This document shows, piece after piece, positions 63,575 to 64,000 of a stretch of DNA of 64,000 nucleotides (within the stretch, counting starts at the first letter, position 1; every line of letters begins with the position of its first letter). The notes beneath the pieces are model-generated. The model was given only the letters and a program-made list of their open reading frames with translations. It was not told the origin of the DNA and made no database searches. The position numbers were made by a program, and so were the translations under genes. Source of the stretch: Flectobacillus sp. BAB-3569 (GTDB taxonomy: Bacteria; Bacteroidota; Bacteroidia; Cytophagales; Spirosomataceae); the NCBI RefSeq assembly GCF_002270355.1, contig NZ_NJFZ01000017.1:62001-126000 (forward strand), in the 5' to 3' direction.

Positions 63575-64000
63575 AATAATCTTTCAAGCATCATGCAAAA
63601 AATATCTACATTTTGTTTAATTTGTAGTGTTGGATTTTTACCAGTATCCTTTACAATTTCCACATAATCAGAGTAGAAAGCAAAATTGGCAATCCTTTCA
63701 ATTCGAATATTGGAATTCTTTTCGATTCCTTGAAATATTATCCTTTTATTAGTCAGATATAGTGTACCTATATCAATTTTTCTAATGTTACTTATTTTAT
63801 GACTATTTGATGTTGAACCTTCTGGATTTAGATAGAAATCTTTTATAAGATTATAGCTAGTTGAATGACCTGTATGACTTTTAGTGTATCTACTTCCTCT
63901 AAATTCAAACCAATTGACATTTGGAATTTTCAAGTACAAGACTTCTGATTTTTGGATTGTAATATCGGATTCTATAACAGGAAGATCTAGATTTTCAATA
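63565..64000 (-). CDS. PH-like (bPH) domain protein, cut by window edge
   Basis: The frame is open through base 64000, so the N-terminus lies outside. At least 144 residues are visible. They show a bacterial PH-like domain: LYLKIPNVNWFEFRGSRY, IRKIDIGTLYLTNKRIIFQG (the typical 'TNKRIIF' strand), and IERIANFAFYSDYVEIVKD. Such domains are often joined to a zinc ribbon or SHOCT tail; here the C-terminus is a short basic helix. Function unknown. Confidence 0.75.
   Translation of the reverse strand, partial: IENLDLPVIESDITIQKSEVLYLKIPNVNWFEFRGSRYTKSHTGHSTSYNLIKDFYLNPEGSTSNSHKISNIRKIDIGTLYLTNKRIIFQGIEKNSNIRIERIANFAFYSDYVEIVKDTGKNPTLQIKQNVDIFCMMLERLLKR

Overview
The window looks like a chromosome segment of a Gram-negative Bacteroidota bacterium, most likely order Cytophagales (Flectobacillus/Arcicella/Runella-like; genus is inference). 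The signs are two complete SusC/SusD loci, hybrid two-component regulators that end in AraC domains, lipoprotein signals followed by acidic or Ser/Asn residues, AT-rich DNA, and promoters of the Bacteroidota type (TTTG about 20 nt upstream of TAnnTTTG). I see no rRNA, convincing tRNA, CRISPR array or transposase. Layout: 1-2.0 kb holds the 3' end of a hybrid histidine kinase and a stand-alone receiver protein. 2.2-6.2 kb holds an exported alpha/beta hydrolase, a ClC chloride channel gene broken by a one-base frameshift, and a DUF952 protein. 6.2-21.4 kb is a beta-1,4-galactan utilization locus: SusC, SusD, a SusE-like surface lipoprotein, a GH53 endo-galactanase and an unusual GH2-GH53 fusion enzyme on the minus strand, with the sensor/regulator transcribed divergently. 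The GH53 enzymes would cut surface galactan, SusC/D import the oligosaccharides, the GH2 module releases galactose, and the regulator probably binds a 21-bp direct repeat in front of susC. 21.4-22.1 kb is repeat-rich DNA with telomere-like G-runs and a 139-bp tandem duplication. 22.1-29.0 kb has an M16 peptidase, an FAD oxidoreductase, a probable orphan small RNA, and a divergent Lrp/AsnC regulator and alanine dehydrogenase pair whose mRNA leader can fold into a large stem. 29.0-31.4 kb is an MBOAT O-acyltransferase (also with a homopolymer frameshift near its start) and its SGNH-like partner. 31.7-46.8 kb is a second polysaccharide locus, probably for beta-1,2-glucan: two GH144-type glucanases, a six-hairpin glycosidase, SusC/D, a LamG lipoprotein, and a propeller-type membrane regulator without a kinase. 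46.8-56.9 kb is mixed chromosomal content: coaD with DUF3822, Nudix hydrolase, C69 dipeptidase, small membrane proteins, alpha/beta hydrolase, a cysteine-synthase-like enzyme divergent from a second Lrp regulator, and a DUF4846 lipoprotein. 57.0-62.4 kb is a compact island of small, mostly unrecognised genes that looks like a phage- or plasmid-derived element. It has a repressor/Cro-like divergent switch with five 11-bp phased repeats, start-stop overlapping mini-genes for membrane peptides, an iteron-like cluster, and six copies of TTGATAGCAA, some directly before start codons. No integrase, relaxase, Rep or capsid gene was recognised, so it is the best candidate for an undescribed system here. 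62.4-64.0 kb carries a lipoprotein, two small proteins and a truncated PH-like protein. Several families of short interspersed repeats fill the intergenic gaps throughout.
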